64,000 nucleotides of DNA from Pisolithus tinctorius (lineage: Eukaryota > Basidiomycota > Agaricomycetes > Boletales > Pisolithaceae). Numbering within the stretch: position 1 is the stretch's first letter; each line of letters opens with the position of its first letter. Below are positions 11,448 through 23,478 of this stretch, piece by piece. A model generated the notes under the pieces. It made no database searches. It worked only from the letters and a program-made list of their open reading frames with translations, and had not been told where the DNA came from. Both the position numbers and the translations under genes were made by a program. Location of the stretch: positions 930,001 to 994,000 of the forward strand of contig JANFAH010000016.1 in assembly GCA_024663395.1 (NCBI GenBank), read 5' to 3'.

Positions 11448-11597
11448 CCGCGGGTATAGCATTGCGTGAGAGGGAGCGAGGGCATGGGAAGGCAGCGCGT
11501 GAACAACGGTGAACGCGAGAGGGGAGCGGACGTAACAGTAGTCACAGAATGGTTAATGACAGGGGCTTACGCATCCAGGGAATGCGGATTCCTCACA

Positions 11598-11796
11598 GTG
11601 CACTCCAAGACCAGTCAGTTTCCCATGCTACTGGCCTTATTCCCATGCTCCCAGTCTTAACTCCTGACCTTCAGCCTTAACTCCAGTCCAACTGGACTTG
11701 GCCCCTGTCTCCTGGCCTTGACTTTGGTCACCCAGACTTAGCTCCTGTCACCCAGTCTTGAAGCCCAGTCACCCAAGGGTAAACCCATACTTAACA
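11598..11796 (+). repeat. LTR fragment of family E
   Basis: The reverse complement matches 31848-32050 closely: CTGG/CCAG-rich text and the terminal CCATACTTAACA. It is cut at 11598 by the 5' LTR of element A, so A inserted into an older E LTR. Confidence 0.7.
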
Positions 11797-12495
11797 GTGA
11801 GAAATCCTTGAATAGAGCATGTGATATATTATATAAGCATTAGTAAGCACCTCACAGCATTTTAAACTTTGTTAAAATTAAAACTATGCAGACTGGGTTC
11901 AAACTCAAAAAACTATCCCAATGAGTTACCACACCAAATGGGTCATACCTCCATAACAACTGCACAGAATTAGATGAATGAGGCATGCCCAGCAAGGGAT
12001 GAGTGAGGGAAACAAGTGACCCAAAAAGCAAGAGAAATGGCACAGCAGCATGTGAGATACAATGACAAGACCTTAAGGGTGGACCTTTCCATAAAAATGC
12101 AAATAACTCTGGAACTGCTTGGCACATCAGGAAGATCCTATGATCAACAGGAAGCTATTGTTGAGTACATAATCCTGTAAAAAAAGCAAGAGACACCACA
12201 TGACTTACATCTATTATATTTATGGCACACATATGGAGTGCATCACCAGTAGTCATAGTTTTTTTACTGCCACATTTATGCCAGCATGTCACGTGATGTG
12301 ATATGGCGAAGCGGGGGGGGGGGGGGGGGGCTGATCACCGACAGACCGAGAAAGGTCGAAACCCACAGCACAGCTTCGGCCGGTGCCTGCGAATCTTATT
12401 CGATCACAATTGTCTCCTGCATCACGCTGGCAGTTGCTGCGGACAACACGCAGAAGGCGTCCAGAAACAGCCGGCTACTGTGATCGCACCCTGCG
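11797..12495. other. Intergenic, AT-rich, with an 18-bp poly-G tract
   Basis: No gene is supported. The only notable sequence is an uninterrupted run of 18 G at 12313-12330, about 165 bp upstream of the next gene. It may be a real homopolymer or an assembly-length artefact. Confidence 0.5.
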
Positions 12496-13576
12496 ATGTC
12501 GCTTCTCGTACTCTCTGCTCAGGATGTGGACACAATCACTGCCGCCTTGCCATCAGCAGAGCTCGAGGCCCTCATGGCTTCTGTATTTCGTCGCCTCTCA
12601 TCGGGATCGCACTATGCGTCGCCGCAAAGGACAAGCATTACCATGTCCCATCACACGGCTCTGTTTATGCCCTCACGGGTTGAGGACGTCGGAACTGCGA
12701 TCAAGGTCGTTTCTGTACCTACATCTGCCAACGATAAGCGTGGTTTGCCCGCTTCGACCATTCTCCTGGACGAGGAATCCGGGCGTGTGGAGGCGATCGT
12801 CAACGCGAGTGCACTGACAGCCTTGAGGACTGCCGCTGGTATGGACTCATCTCATATATGCATCTTCTAAACGTCTAGCAATGCTCAGGCACCTAATAGG
12901 CTCTGTCCTCGCAACACGCTTACTCCTTTCCGAACCGCCTAGCTCGTTGGTCGCCTTCGGCGCTGGGAAACAGATCGAGGCCCATGTGGATCTTCATATC
13001 CGTGCATTTCCGTCCCTCAAGCGATGTACCATCGTCAATCGTTCGATGAATGCACGGTTGGAAAACCTGTTGTCTGTATTGCGTCAATCTCACCCTCTCG
13101 TCTCACTCGAAGGACTTGCGTTGGACGACACGACCAACGTCCGAAGCGCCGTAGGTCATGCGAATGTGATCTGCACGGCAACATCATCCACTCAACCACT
13201 CTTCCCCTCTGAGTGGGTATCGCCTGGAACACACCTAAATCTCGTGGGGAGCTTCAAGCCGAACATGGTCGAAGTAGACTGTGGTCTCATTAGCCGGGCA
13301 GAGACGATCGTCGTCGATTCAATCGAAGCAGGTGCGATCGAGGCCGGAGAACTCATCGCTGCCGGTCTGAATGCTGGGGATATGGTCGAGATTGGACGGT
13401 TGGTGGAGAAATGGGATTGTAAAGACGGGCTGGAAGAGATTCAAATGAGGAAGGGTGACGTGACGGTGTTCAAGTCGGTGGGCATTGGGTTACAGGATGT
13501 TGCTATTGCGAGGTATGTAGTGTCCAAGGCGGAGAGCTTGGGGATTGGGACGACTGTGGTGGATTTCCACGCGTGA
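12496..13576 (+). CDS. Ornithine cyclodeaminase / mu-crystallin family protein
   Basis: Two exons, 12496-12838 and 12900-13576, are joined by a 61-bp GT-AG intron (phase 1) inside the conserved ..TALRTAAG-S.. segment, giving 339 residues, the usual family length. The N-terminal dimerisation part starts MSLLVLSAQDV. The Rossmann NAD(P)-binding loop is AFGAGKQIEAHV, followed by the basic strand end (VNRS) and the helix ICTATSSTQPLF. C-terminally there are LVGSFKP and IFKSVGIGLQD-type motifs (here VFKSVGIGLQD) typical of the family. Members convert ornithine to proline or reduce imines and ketimines; the substrate here cannot be told from sequence. The gene is intact and CpG-rich, unlike the surrounding repeats, so it looks like a resident gene. 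Confidence 0.92.
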
Positions 13577-14789
13577 AGGTGATTGGTGCTCACTTGCTTT
13601 AACCTGCTTTCCGCAGACTTCAGGATGATTCAAAAACGTAGTCTTCATATTGCCATGATGATATTCGAAGCCGGGATTGACTAGCACGCCGACAGTATAC
13701 CTCTCATACCTCTCGCATGACTTGGATGTGAAGGTGAGTTCCTATCGAGTGAGCACTGCGCTCAGAAACTGTTAGGATGTCAAATCCAAACTTATTGGTG
13801 AGTACTCCGAGTGTCACTGATGAATCGGTGACATTGGTGTCCCAACGTCGAAGCTTCCTGACACAACCGCATTGGTATTTAAGCTCCGAGCCCTAGAAGT
13901 GCTCCGTAGTATGGTCATCTCTTTTGGAACCTCTGCTTCTCGTGTCCCCTCAATGTCGAGCAGCCCGACGAGAAAACGATGATATCAAGTTTGCGACAGG
14001 ATTCCGCTAGCTTGCACATACAGGCAGGGCCCCATGTCAATACATCAAACTAGCACTTCCATGGATCTTGGCACGGGACGTAGATAGTGTGTCATAGTTC
14101 TTGAAACGGGTAATGCTACAACGCGTTGTTTCTGTACAATGACGTCTGTCCGAGAGTCAGCGTGGTGACATGTCCAAGGAAGGTTGTCATCCCCGTTTTA
14201 GGCCTCAAGCCATCGAGTAAACGTCTCACCAAAGGGCGCCAAACCCATATGTACCCGTTCGAAGCATTCGGCTCGATAATGAAATCCGATTCTCCATAGT
14301 TATCTGCCCCCGCTGCGCTTGCGACCAAGTCATAGTCATACTATCTGCTTCTGAAACCAAGGCGAGCTGCAGCGCAGCGTCCGTCATGGGAATCTGCCGG
14401 TGAACATCATAGTATCGATCGTCGGGATCATGATTCGCAAATCTGGCGGGCTGCCTGTTGGGAGTGAAGACGGTGGGGTGGTGATGAACCCGGTGAATGG
14501 GTCGAGTTTGGCGCCAGGGACGGTAGAGAGGTGAGGGCTGAAGAAATCATCAACGAAGGCACCTGGTCTGGTTGGCATGGGATCGATATCATTCGGAGCG
14601 AGGGACCATATTCATAGACCAGCAGAAACACAGGGGCAATGCGCTCTAAATCTGGCAGTCGGTCCGTGCACCAGCTGCAACGTGTTGATGGCGTCAAATT
14701 TCGAACTAACCATTACCACCACCTCAACTACACCCTCAGCCTCAAACCAAAGCTCAAACTTGCGAAATTACAGTAATATCCATTTCTCG
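13577..14789. other. Intergenic; possible decayed minus-strand exons at 14116-14697
   Basis: There is no intact gene. On the minus strand, two coding-like blocks are open and of normal composition: one at about 14384-14578 (TRPGAFVDDFF.., PTGSPPDLRI) and one at 14116-14345 (GESDFIIEPNASNGYIW..). They may be exons of an unrecognised gene divergent from the NLR. Stops between them and the lack of a homologue I recognise keep this open. The rest shows nothing notable. Confidence 0.3.
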
Positions 14790-17700
14790 ATGGCTAGAAC
14801 ACAGTCACAGAAACGTCGTCTCTTGGAATTTGTGAAACCTTCCAACTCGACCTCCGGCCTTGCTTCAGTACGTAGTTATCGCTTCTTCTGAGAAATATAT
14901 TTTATCGAAATGCCAAAAAAAATAGTGGCCAGGACGCTCTGAGGCTCGCGCAGGGGATCTCGCCTCTGTACCTGCAACAATAGGCATGGCCTCCCCGGGT
15001 ATGCTCGCCAGAATGAAACGCTTCTTCAATCGATCGAACCAAGGTCCTTCAACTACCATCGCGGCAGAAATTGCTGGTCCAGGCACCAGTGGGGGAGCTC
15101 AGAAGGAACAGGAACAGTCCCAGGCGGCTCCAGGTCTGGATGTATGTAATCTGCCATATCCGATTGAATGCAATGATGCTGAGTGATTTGCTCAACAGGC
15201 TGTGGCCACAAGTTCTGGCGATGGGGCTCAAGCCCAACAGGAGACATCCCAGACAGTTTCGACCAAGAATGTATGTGCTTTGTGATGTGCAGCTGCTATG
15301 ATGGTTAAGTGATTCTGCCCGACAGGTTGAAAAGTCAATCGTTAAACCTGAACCTGAACACGCGCCAACGTCGGCTGGGAAGGATGTCGATGCTGCATTG
15401 GAAGGTTTCGGTGGCATTGATCGCATTCCGCGTGTCGCCCAAGGTGCTGTCGTTGCCGTCGGTAACGCCAATACCACATTCTCCGAGATTCAAAATTTGA
15501 GTGATACGTATCTCAAACCTTTCAAAGTTTTCAATGAAGTCGTTTCCACTCTTGCCCACGTAAGGATTTCACTTTTTGCATCCATACAATGATCGCATGC
15601 GCGCGCCAGGTCCACCCCTACGCCCAGATCGCGCTAGGAATCTTAACGTCTGCCGCTCAGGTTCGTTTGTGCTTAACACGGGCATTTTGCATCTGACATA
15701 GCCATCTGTAGTTGCTCATAAATCAAGCAAATCTAGACAGCGCGATATCTTGCCTTCTCAACACGGTGCGAAGCGTCCACGAATTCCTTACGGAAAAAGA
15801 TAGCATAAATAAAATCGACGAAATGAAAGATACCCTTGCGAAGATTGCACGAGCGATAAGCGACTCTGCGCAGTTCATTAACAATTATTCTGCGACGAAA
15901 AGCTTCTGTAGGTCATATCCTCATCTCGGTTGCCATGTCCTGACATAACATGCATTCAGGGAAAAGAACTGCGAAGAACATTTTCTCTGAGACGCAGACT
16001 GTCGTGGATGGCTACGCCAGAACCCTAGATGGCTTGATGCAACAGTACCGTGACCGCACTATCCGGGACATTCAAGTTAACACATACCGCATACTTGAAG
16101 ACTTGAATCTCGATGGCATGGCTTGTGCAGGTGGCGCGGGGCTGAACACGATGAAAAAATGCCTCGATGGTACAAGGAAGGAGACTTTACAGGAGATCAT
16201 CAACTGGATTAACGATCCTGACGTCGATGCTCCTCGCATTTATTGGCTTCATGGGCAGGCGGGAAGGGGAAAATCGGCCATCGCCCATACAATTGCGTCT
16301 TGGATCAAAGACGCGGGAGGACTCGGTTCTTGCTTTTGCTTCGCCCGTGACAGGCAGACAGAACACCGCGAGGAGAAGATTCTGACGACGATTGCTCGAG
16401 ATCTCGCTGATCGTGATCAATCTTTTAGGCGAGCATTGGCAGACGTCGTATCGAGGGACTACTCCCTCAAGACTACAGCTGACGTGATGCAACAGTGGCA
16501 GAAACTCATTTTAGAGCCGCTGTGTAGGATCGCTGGGGCAATCGTCGGGAATGTGGTCGTGGTGATCGATGCCTTGGATGAAAGCGGGCAACACACATCG
16601 AGAGAACCCATCCTATCTGTTCTCACATCGCCGGAAGCTGCTCATCTGCCTTCCAATTTCCGCATCCTTCTGACGTCCAGGCCGCTGCCAGACATCGAAC
16701 GTGTCCTGAGTACTGCTGCGCATGTTAGAGCCGTCTCGTTGGACGCCATCTCTGGAGTATCCGCAGAGCGTGACATCCGATTATATGTTTCCACCGAGCT
16801 TCGACGTCTTCCAGAGATTGGAGTCTCGGAAGTCCAGACTATTGCTCAGAAGTCGGATGGCCTATTCGAGTGGGCTCGGCTAGCCTGCGGATTTATCAAA
16901 CCGAACAAGCCAGGTCGAACGGTCATGGAGCGCTACAATGATGTCATGTTCTCTCGTTCTGGGGAAGGGGGAACCTTGCTGGATGCCATGTACAAAACAA
17001 TTCTTGAAGACACTATGCCGGAGGACGAGACGGCACTTGCCCGATTTCGCTCTGTGATGCAACAGATCATGTCGATGACCGAACCTCAGCGACTGGACAC
17101 TTTGAACGAAGTACGGAGCCACTTCCTCTCGGAGGAAGAACGTTTTGACATAATTATCATTCTCGAATTCATGGCGCCATTGCTGAGTGGGATATCAGAC
17201 AGATGTTCTGCTGTCCGACCTCTCCATGCATCGTTCTATGACTTCCTCACTGATCATCGACGGAGCCAGGGATATTTCGTTGAAGCATCTAGGACTGGCA
17301 TGGACAGTAGCCTTGCCTATGCTTCATTGCGTACCCTTTGCAATGACCTGAAATTCAACCTCTGTGGATTGGAAAGTTCCTACTCCTGCAACTCGGAAGT
17401 TGCTGATCTGGAGGAGAGAGTCAGCAAAAATATCTCACCCCAACTATCCTACTCATGTCGATACTGGGCACACCATCTGCAGAGAGCTGACTATGATTCA
17501 AGACTTGCAATGCTGGTAAAGACTTTTGTTGGATGTGAAAAGCTGCTATTCTGGCTCGAGGCGTTGAGTCTGCTTGATGTACTTGGACATGCTATGAGTG
17601 CTCTTGCCTCTACTATTTCATGGCTACAGGTGGGAGAAGCCGTGTTGTGCATGATGTTATCTAATATGATATGCAAGGAGGATGTTGAGGATACCTTGAT

Positions 17701-20230
17701 GCTAGCACAAGATGGGATCAAATTTGTGCAGAACTTTGGGAGTGTGATCTCCCACAGCACCCCACACCTTTATATCTCTGCATTGCCTTTTACACCATCA
17801 AACACAAAGCTTTCTGGAATGCTCATGCCAAAATTTGCACAGCTTGTCAGTGTTTCTGTAGGAGGGCAAAAGGAATGGCCAGCTGCTCAAGTTGCATTGC
17901 AGGGACACACTAGCTCAGTTTTGTCAATTGGATTTTCCTCTGATGGAAAGAGGGTTGTCTCAGGCTCAGATGACAACACTGTGAGGATCTGGGATGCTGA
18001 GAGAGGTGTCCAAATTGGTGGCCCTCTTGAGGGGCATACTGAAGGGGTCTACTCAGTTGGATTCTCCCCTGATGGCAAGAGGATTGTCTCAGGCTCAGAT
18101 GACAACACTGTGAGGATCTGGGATGCTGAGAAAGGTGTCCAGATTGGTGGCCCTCTTGAGGGGCATACTTATGGGGTCAAGTCAGTTGGATTCTCCTCTG
18201 ATGGCAAGAGGATTGTTTCAGGCTCAAATGACAAGACTGTGAGGATCTGGGATGCTGAGAGAGGTGTCCAGATTGGTGGCCCTCTTGAGGGGCATATTTA
18301 TGGGGTCAACTCAGTTGGATTCTCCTCTGATGGCAAGAGGATTGTTTCAGGCTCAAATGACAAGACTGTGAGGATCTGGGATGCTGAGAGAGGTGTCCAG
18401 ATAGGTGGCCCTCTTGAGGGGCATACTGAAGTGGTCAAGTCAGTTGGATTCTCCTCTGATGGCAAGAGGATTGTCTCAGGCTCAGATGATGACACTGTGA
18501 GGATCTGGGATACTGAGAGAGGTGTCCAGATTGGTGGCCCTCTTGAGGGGCATACTAACTGGGTCAACTCAGTTGGATTCTCCTCTGATGGCAAGAGGAT
18601 TTTCTCAGGCTCAAATGACAGGACTGTGAGGATCTGGGATGCTGAGAGAGGTGTCCAGATAGGTGGCCCTCTTGAGGGGCATACTGGAGAGGTCAACTCA
18701 GTTGGGTTCTCCTCTGATGACAAGAGGATTGTCTCAGGTTCTTATGACAAGACTGTGAGGATCTGGGATGCTGAGAGAGGTGTCCAGATAAGTGGCCCTC
18801 TTGAGGGGCATATTTATGGGGTCAGCTCAGTTGGATTCTCCTCTGATGACAAGAGGATTGTCTCAGGTTCTTATGACAAGACTGTGAGGATCTGGGATGC
18901 TGAGAGAGGTGTTCAGATTGGTGGCCCTCTTGAGGGGCATACTGGAGGGCTCAAGTCAGTTGGATTCTCCTCTGATGGCAAGAGGATTGTCTCAGGCTCA
19001 AATGACAAGACTGTGAGGATCTGGGATGCTGAGAGAGGTGTCCAGATAGGTGGCCCTCTTGAGGGGCATACTGGAGAGGTCAACTCAGTTGGATTCTCCT
19101 CTGATGGCAAGAGGATTGTCTCAGGCTCAAATGACAGGACTGTGAGGATCTGGGATACTGAGAGAGGTGTCCAAATTGGTGGCCCTCTTGAGGGGCATAC
19201 TGAAGGGGTCAGCTCAGTTGGATTCTCCTCTGATGGCAAGAGGATTGTCTCAGGTTCTTATGACAAGACTGTGAGGATCTGGGATGCTGAGAGAGGTGTC
19301 CAGATTGGTGGCCCTCTTGAAGGGCATATTTATGGGGTCAACTCAGTTGGATTCTCCTCTGATGGCAAGAGGATTGTTTCAGGCTCTCTTGACAAGACTG
19401 CGAGGATCTGGGATGCTGAGAGAGGTGTCCAGATTGGTGGCCCTCTTGAGGGGCATACTGGAGGGCTCAAGTCAGTTGGATTCTCCTCTGATGGCAAGAG
19501 GATTGTCTCAGGCTCTTTTGACAAAACTGTGAGGATCTGGGATACTGAGAGAGGTGTCCAGATTGGTGGCCCTCTTGAGGGACATATTTATGGGGTCAGC
19601 TCAGTTGGATTCTCCTCTGATGGCAAGAGGATTGTCTCAGGTTCTTATGACAAGACTGTGAGGATCTGGGATGCTGAGAGAGGTGTCCAGATTGGTGGCC
19701 TTCTTGAGGGACATACTGATGGGGTCAACTCAGTTGGATTTTCCTCTGATGGCAAGAAGATTGTCATGGGGTCAGAGATTGGGGTGGCAGATGTTTGTGC
19801 TGATGAAGATATGTGGGTAATATGTGTTCCCTCCTTCCCAAGTGGTGTAAATGTTCCTCCACAGGTCATCAGTTGTGAGTGGCTCCACTTGTTATGTCCT
19901 CTGACTTTACTCAGCTAACTTAAATCTAATACAGCATTCCTAATTCATTTTTCATCATATTCTTTGCATGCATTGCATGACCCTCAACAACTCCTTGATG
20001 GAATTCTGGAGGAGGATGTGCATGTGAAGTATGAACCTGTTAAACTTTTCGATGATGGCTGGATCAGAGGTCCAAAGGGGAGATTGTTGCTTTGGATACC
20101 TCCAACATTCTGGAACAAATTTTATTCAATGTGGAACACTGTGGTCATCCCCAGGGGTGGAATAGAACTGGACTTAAGCAAGATGGTTCATGGCAACAAG
20201 TGGCAGCAATGCTTCAATGCAATTGTTTAG
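14790..20230 (+). CDS. NACHT-WD40 NLR-type protein
   Basis: Eight exons: 14790-14867, 14926-15141, 15199-15270, 15326-15559, 15610-15660, 15712-15907, 15960-19874, 19935-20230. All introns are GT-AG and phases match, giving 1685 residues. ATG 14790 was chosen over ATG 14986 because its exon splices in frame. The order is a basic/low-complexity N-terminus; a helical region (about 170-320, including the AHVHPYAQ segment common in mushroom NLRs); NACHT with Walker A GQAGRGKS (381-388) and Walker B VVVVIDALDES (Asp near 486); a helical linker; 14 complete WD40 repeats of 43 residues (931-1532) plus a divergent fifteenth; and a conserved C-terminal cap ending in a KWQQCFNAIV-type sequence. STAND proteins of this kind sense non-self and can trigger incompatibility or death; that role is inferred. 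The gene is intact. Confidence 0.93.
17903..19708 (+). repeat. 14 tandem 129-bp WD40-coding repeats
   Basis: Each unit starts at GGA-CAT/C (Gly-His) and encodes 43 residues. Units are almost identical at the DNA level. Variation is concentrated in two places: the residues right after GH (T/I, then YG, EG, GE, GG, NW, EV) and the pair in SGSxDxT (D, N, Y, L or F and N, K, R or D). I see only one CpG in the array (about 19400), whereas the upstream exons are CpG-rich. A diverged fifteenth unit follows at 19709. Confidence 0.95.
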
Positions 20231-21216
20231 TTTTTGTCTGACTTACATACAATGTATCAGTAACAAACACTTATAGATATTTTCACTTACATGATACATA
20301 GTGTTATGGAAATCATCACAATTTGCAAAAAATCCCCCAAAATAAAATTCTACTAATGAATTCCATGCAGACATCTCACTGATCTTGAATCCAATCTGTC
20401 CTGCCCAATGGCATTAGCAACAGCCAGGACAATGTGGCCCAACCTCCATGGAATAATTGTATCTTCACCATCCTCACCTCCAATTTGTGTCACACAATGA
20501 GCATAATGCTGTATCAACATACATATCTGACACTCCTGATGTGTCATGAGGGGTGTCTTTGGAAGGCAGTGAGTTGCTCAAACTGCTGTAGGGATGTCAA
20601 GTCCTCTACCTCACATACATATTCACCTCCCCTTATTCCCTACTTTCAGCCAAAGCATGATTGTACATATGTGATAGATTAAGTAGTAAACTGTATGATA
20701 TACACTCTTGGCAATCCTTATGACTCTACCTCAAATGCCCACCACCTGGTGCCAATATCACACTCTCCCAAAACTTGCATATTAGGTACATGTACAAGTG
20801 AGGCATTGTCATATGCTGAAAACTTGGCACTTTGGCCCTGGGATACATCTGTAAACTGGCATGTAATTGGACAGTGCTGGTCAGCTCCACAGCTGCCCAG
20901 ATATGTAGGTCCAGGGTTGACAACACTGTCTGATACCACATTTACTGTCAGTTACTGGCCAGCAGTGTCCAATCCACATATTTACTATGGGTTACTGTGG
21001 GTTGCTGGACAGTTCTGTCCAGAACTACTAAGTACTACATAGTCATCACCAAAACTGACCATCAGCTGGCCAGACTTCCAGAGATCATCAGATAGTGAAA
21101 GTAATATCAATTATCAACTATGTAAGTATGTGGCATTGCATTGAATACTGATATACCAGTACAGTACTTAGAGAACAAGAGGTGGGCTTACCAAGGTCAT
21201 ACAATCTATACAGAAT
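20231..21216. other. Intergenic, AT-rich, no gene seen
   Basis: This is downstream sequence between the NLR stop and the Tc1-like insertion. It is CpG-poor. A 64-codon minus-strand frame at 20353-20547 has no recognisable relative and is not supported as a gene. Confidence 0.5.
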
Positions 21217-21218
21217 TA

Positions 21219-21771
21219 CAGCAGTTTGCAGTACTGAGGGCACCGGCCAAACACAACAAAACTCATAGGTATCCTAGATAAAATATATATCTCAAATATT
21301 TCACTCAATTCTTGATGGATCTGAAAGAAAATTTGATATTCTGAATCAGCATTATCAGCTCTAGGGGATGATGTAGAAATCATGATGAAATAGTCGCTAT
21401 TTTGGACAGGAAAAAATACTTGGTCATTCTGAGCATATAACAACAATTGCAAGTGATTTACACATTTCTATGGCTGTAAATGCCTCTAGCCATGATCTAT
21501 ACACTGGTGGTGAGGGAACCATGGTGAAAATCCAGTGGTTTTTCCATTGTTTTGTACCAACAGAGAGCAATCTGCACTCCAAATGGTGCCAATCATGTAA
21601 CAAAAATTGCTCACTCCACATTGCATATTTTTTTACAAAAGTTTCAGATCCATAAAGCCCTTCAAAATACCTAGGGAACAGTATCATACAGAAACACACT
21701 TTGTTTCGCACTTGTTGAGGTAGTTGTCCATGCCTGTCTTATCTTTGTGTGTGAGTTGTGCATGCTGACTA
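21219..21771 (+). repeat. Left terminal inverted repeat of the Tc1-like element
   Basis: It matches the reverse complement of about 24785-25337 with only a few differences, e.g. GTACTGAGG against GTACCGAGG near the tip and a GTCGC/GCTGC change near 21393. No internal gene is supported; the 95-codon frame it contains is simply mirrored in the right arm. Confidence 0.9.
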
Positions 21772-23354
21772 ATGAGCCTCATCCCAGACACGCACCGCAC
21801 ACAACATGTCTTCCTCATGGGTAACAAAAAGTCTGCGAGTGCTTGCAGGCTGCAAAAAACTGGCTCCCGAAGCAGTTTGCCCATCAATCAAGTTCCTGAC
21901 ACTAGCTCCATCTGTTCCCAGGACATGGCACCTCATTCGGAAACTCCTGACCTTGACAAGGATGGCCTTGGTATCACACCTGATGACACTGATGGCACTT
22001 TGGCACACTCTCCTGTTGACACACTCAAGCGAAAATCCATCTGGCTCAGCGTCAAGCCAGTATCTTGCAAGGAAAACTCCCCAGAACTTGACAAAAGTAT
22101 GTTATTTCGTCTTGCAATGTACTTGTCGCCCCTTACTACCCTGATTTATTAGATGTCATTTTACTGGTGCCTCAAGCGGCAAATGAGGGATCCAAGCACC
22201 TTGTTTTCTCACAATGGACTCCATTTTCAGAGGTCCTGGATGAAATCTACAGCACTATTGGGTGTCAGAATTTTGCACGCAAACCTATGCTCTCATACAA
22301 GCTCTCAACTTCTGCTCAGAAGGACAATGCCATCAATCTTGGAACGCCGGCTGACTGGGATGGATGCTTAGAGGAGGTAAATTCTGCATGGAAGAAGAAG
22401 AAACACTCGGTCGTCTCAGTCAAGATTCTTGTTAGCGAACAGGTGCGTTTCAAATTGTTTTGTGGTCAGTATGATACTTATTCATTGTCAAAACTAGTAT
22501 ATGTCTACCCTACATGCAATGCGTGGCAAGAAGAAGCCACCAGGAAAAGGCAAAAATCCTCCCCTTCTCAATCTTGACAATGATGGATCCAGTGCAGATG
22601 ACGAAGACAGCGCTGCGATTGAAAAGGAAAACAAATCCCTCATGGAGCTGGAGAAGTCACTGAAGTTGTGTCAGCGTTGTGGTCCCTCCAAATACTGCAA
22701 GATCAACCGTGCCAGCCAACATGTAAACCTGACATTCAACCAGCGTTGAGGGTGGGCACTCACACTTGTAAGTTTCATTGTTAGTGGCTACATCAATCAA
22801 TTTACTGATGGTGACAGGGACATGAGATGCATGGAGTCACGCTGAAGACCCCACCAAAAGGTGATCTATTTTCAGAATTCCACGCTCCACAAAGTGACAA
22901 GACCTCGTCGACATCAGCCACACAAATGCCCCTCAACAGTCCCTATATGTCGATGTATGGATGGCCCCCCATGCCCCCCATGCCCCCAATGATGCCTCTG
23001 TGGATGGTGCCTCCGGTGTATCAGGCTCCAGCAACTCCAGTGACACCTACCATGGGCGAGAAGCAAGGTGAGCTGTCTCCCAGTGAGCTCGACCATGACA
23101 CCCAGCCAACATATCCAACAATCGTCGACTTCCTCACCAAGCTCGATGCAAGTTTTCTGAAGCGCAAACTATCTGTTTATATTCCACAATTCGAAGCGAT
23201 GGACTTTTACAACATTGACGAACTTAGAAGCCTGAGCGAGGAACAGCTCATGAAGGACTTTGGTATGAGCCTCGGGAATTCACGCTTTTTACTGTCTGAG
23301 GTTGCACAAGCTGTTCGGCAGGTGGAATGCAAAAAATGCACAAGGGTAGAGTAG
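21772..23354 (+). pseudogene. Accessory gene of the Tc1-like element (one TGA)
   Basis: Four exons, 21772-22096, 22153-22442, 22498-22767 and 22818-23354, have GT-AG introns and consistent phase, for 474 codons. One in-frame TGA lies at 22747-22749, where arginine would fit. Visible parts are a polar N-terminus; a Lys-rich segment (WKKKKHS, GKKKPPGKGK); an acidic stretch; a Cys/His module QRCGPSKYCKI..QHVNLT then WAL..VTLKTPP; a Pro/Met-rich linker (MPPMPPMMPL); and a C-terminal helical domain of about 70 residues (YIPQFEAMDFYNIDELRSL..) resembling a SAM-type fold. It may be a DNA- or protein-binding partner of the transposase or a captured host gene; I do not recognise a named family. Confidence 0.65.
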
Positions 23355-23478
23355 ATACTCCCTACATACATCATGTCCTTCGCAGTAATCGTTATAGCAA
23401 GCATACATTGCACAAATTTTGGGTATGCATCAGTGTGACAACCAACATACATGTTGCATACAGACACAAGCTACAAAG

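Larger units (their letters stand above)
1..11597 (-). mobile_element. Ty3/Gypsy element, family A (3' LTR not in window)
   Basis: This is a minus-strand element. The 5' LTR is at 8401-11597 (about 655 bp once two nested insertions are removed), with the primer-binding site at about 8378-8398. Gag lies at about 6790-8237, protease at 5551-6789 and pol at 1952-5563. The 3' LTR, expected to start TGTAAGGAATCC, is not found between 1 and 1951, so it is either off the left edge or deleted. Two partial relatives occur at 29271-31050 and 31051-31847. Pol groups with the pol of element D by eye: both have the unusual FIDD catalytic box and the same insert after it. Gag and protease contain premature stops while pol is open, so this is a decaying copy. 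The assignment of the left 1.9 kb (antisense zinc-cluster gene) to the element is inferred from the parallel layout in element C. Confidence 0.8.
8401..11597 (-). repeat. 5' LTR of Gypsy A, split by two insertions
   Basis: In minus orientation the LTR runs from TGTGAGGAATCC (11597) to CTTTTCCTACA (8401). Aligning it by eye with the A-family LTRs at 29271-29938 (668 bp) and 31051-31711 (661 bp) shows it is colinear except for extra blocks at 8647-9328 and 9596-11447. Removing these and their 4-bp target duplications leaves about 655 bp. Confidence 0.85.

Noticed and set aside
18298..19532. Three minus-strand frames of 64-141 codons (18298-18723, 18913-19239, 19330-19524) and a plus frame (19284-19532)
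   Set aside because: They are mirror or offset readings of the WD40 repeats; their repetitive peptides only reflect the 129-bp unit.
17903..19708. Regularly spaced repeats that could suggest a CRISPR-like array
   Set aside because: Units are contiguous, in frame and encode WD40 blades; the genome is eukaryotic.
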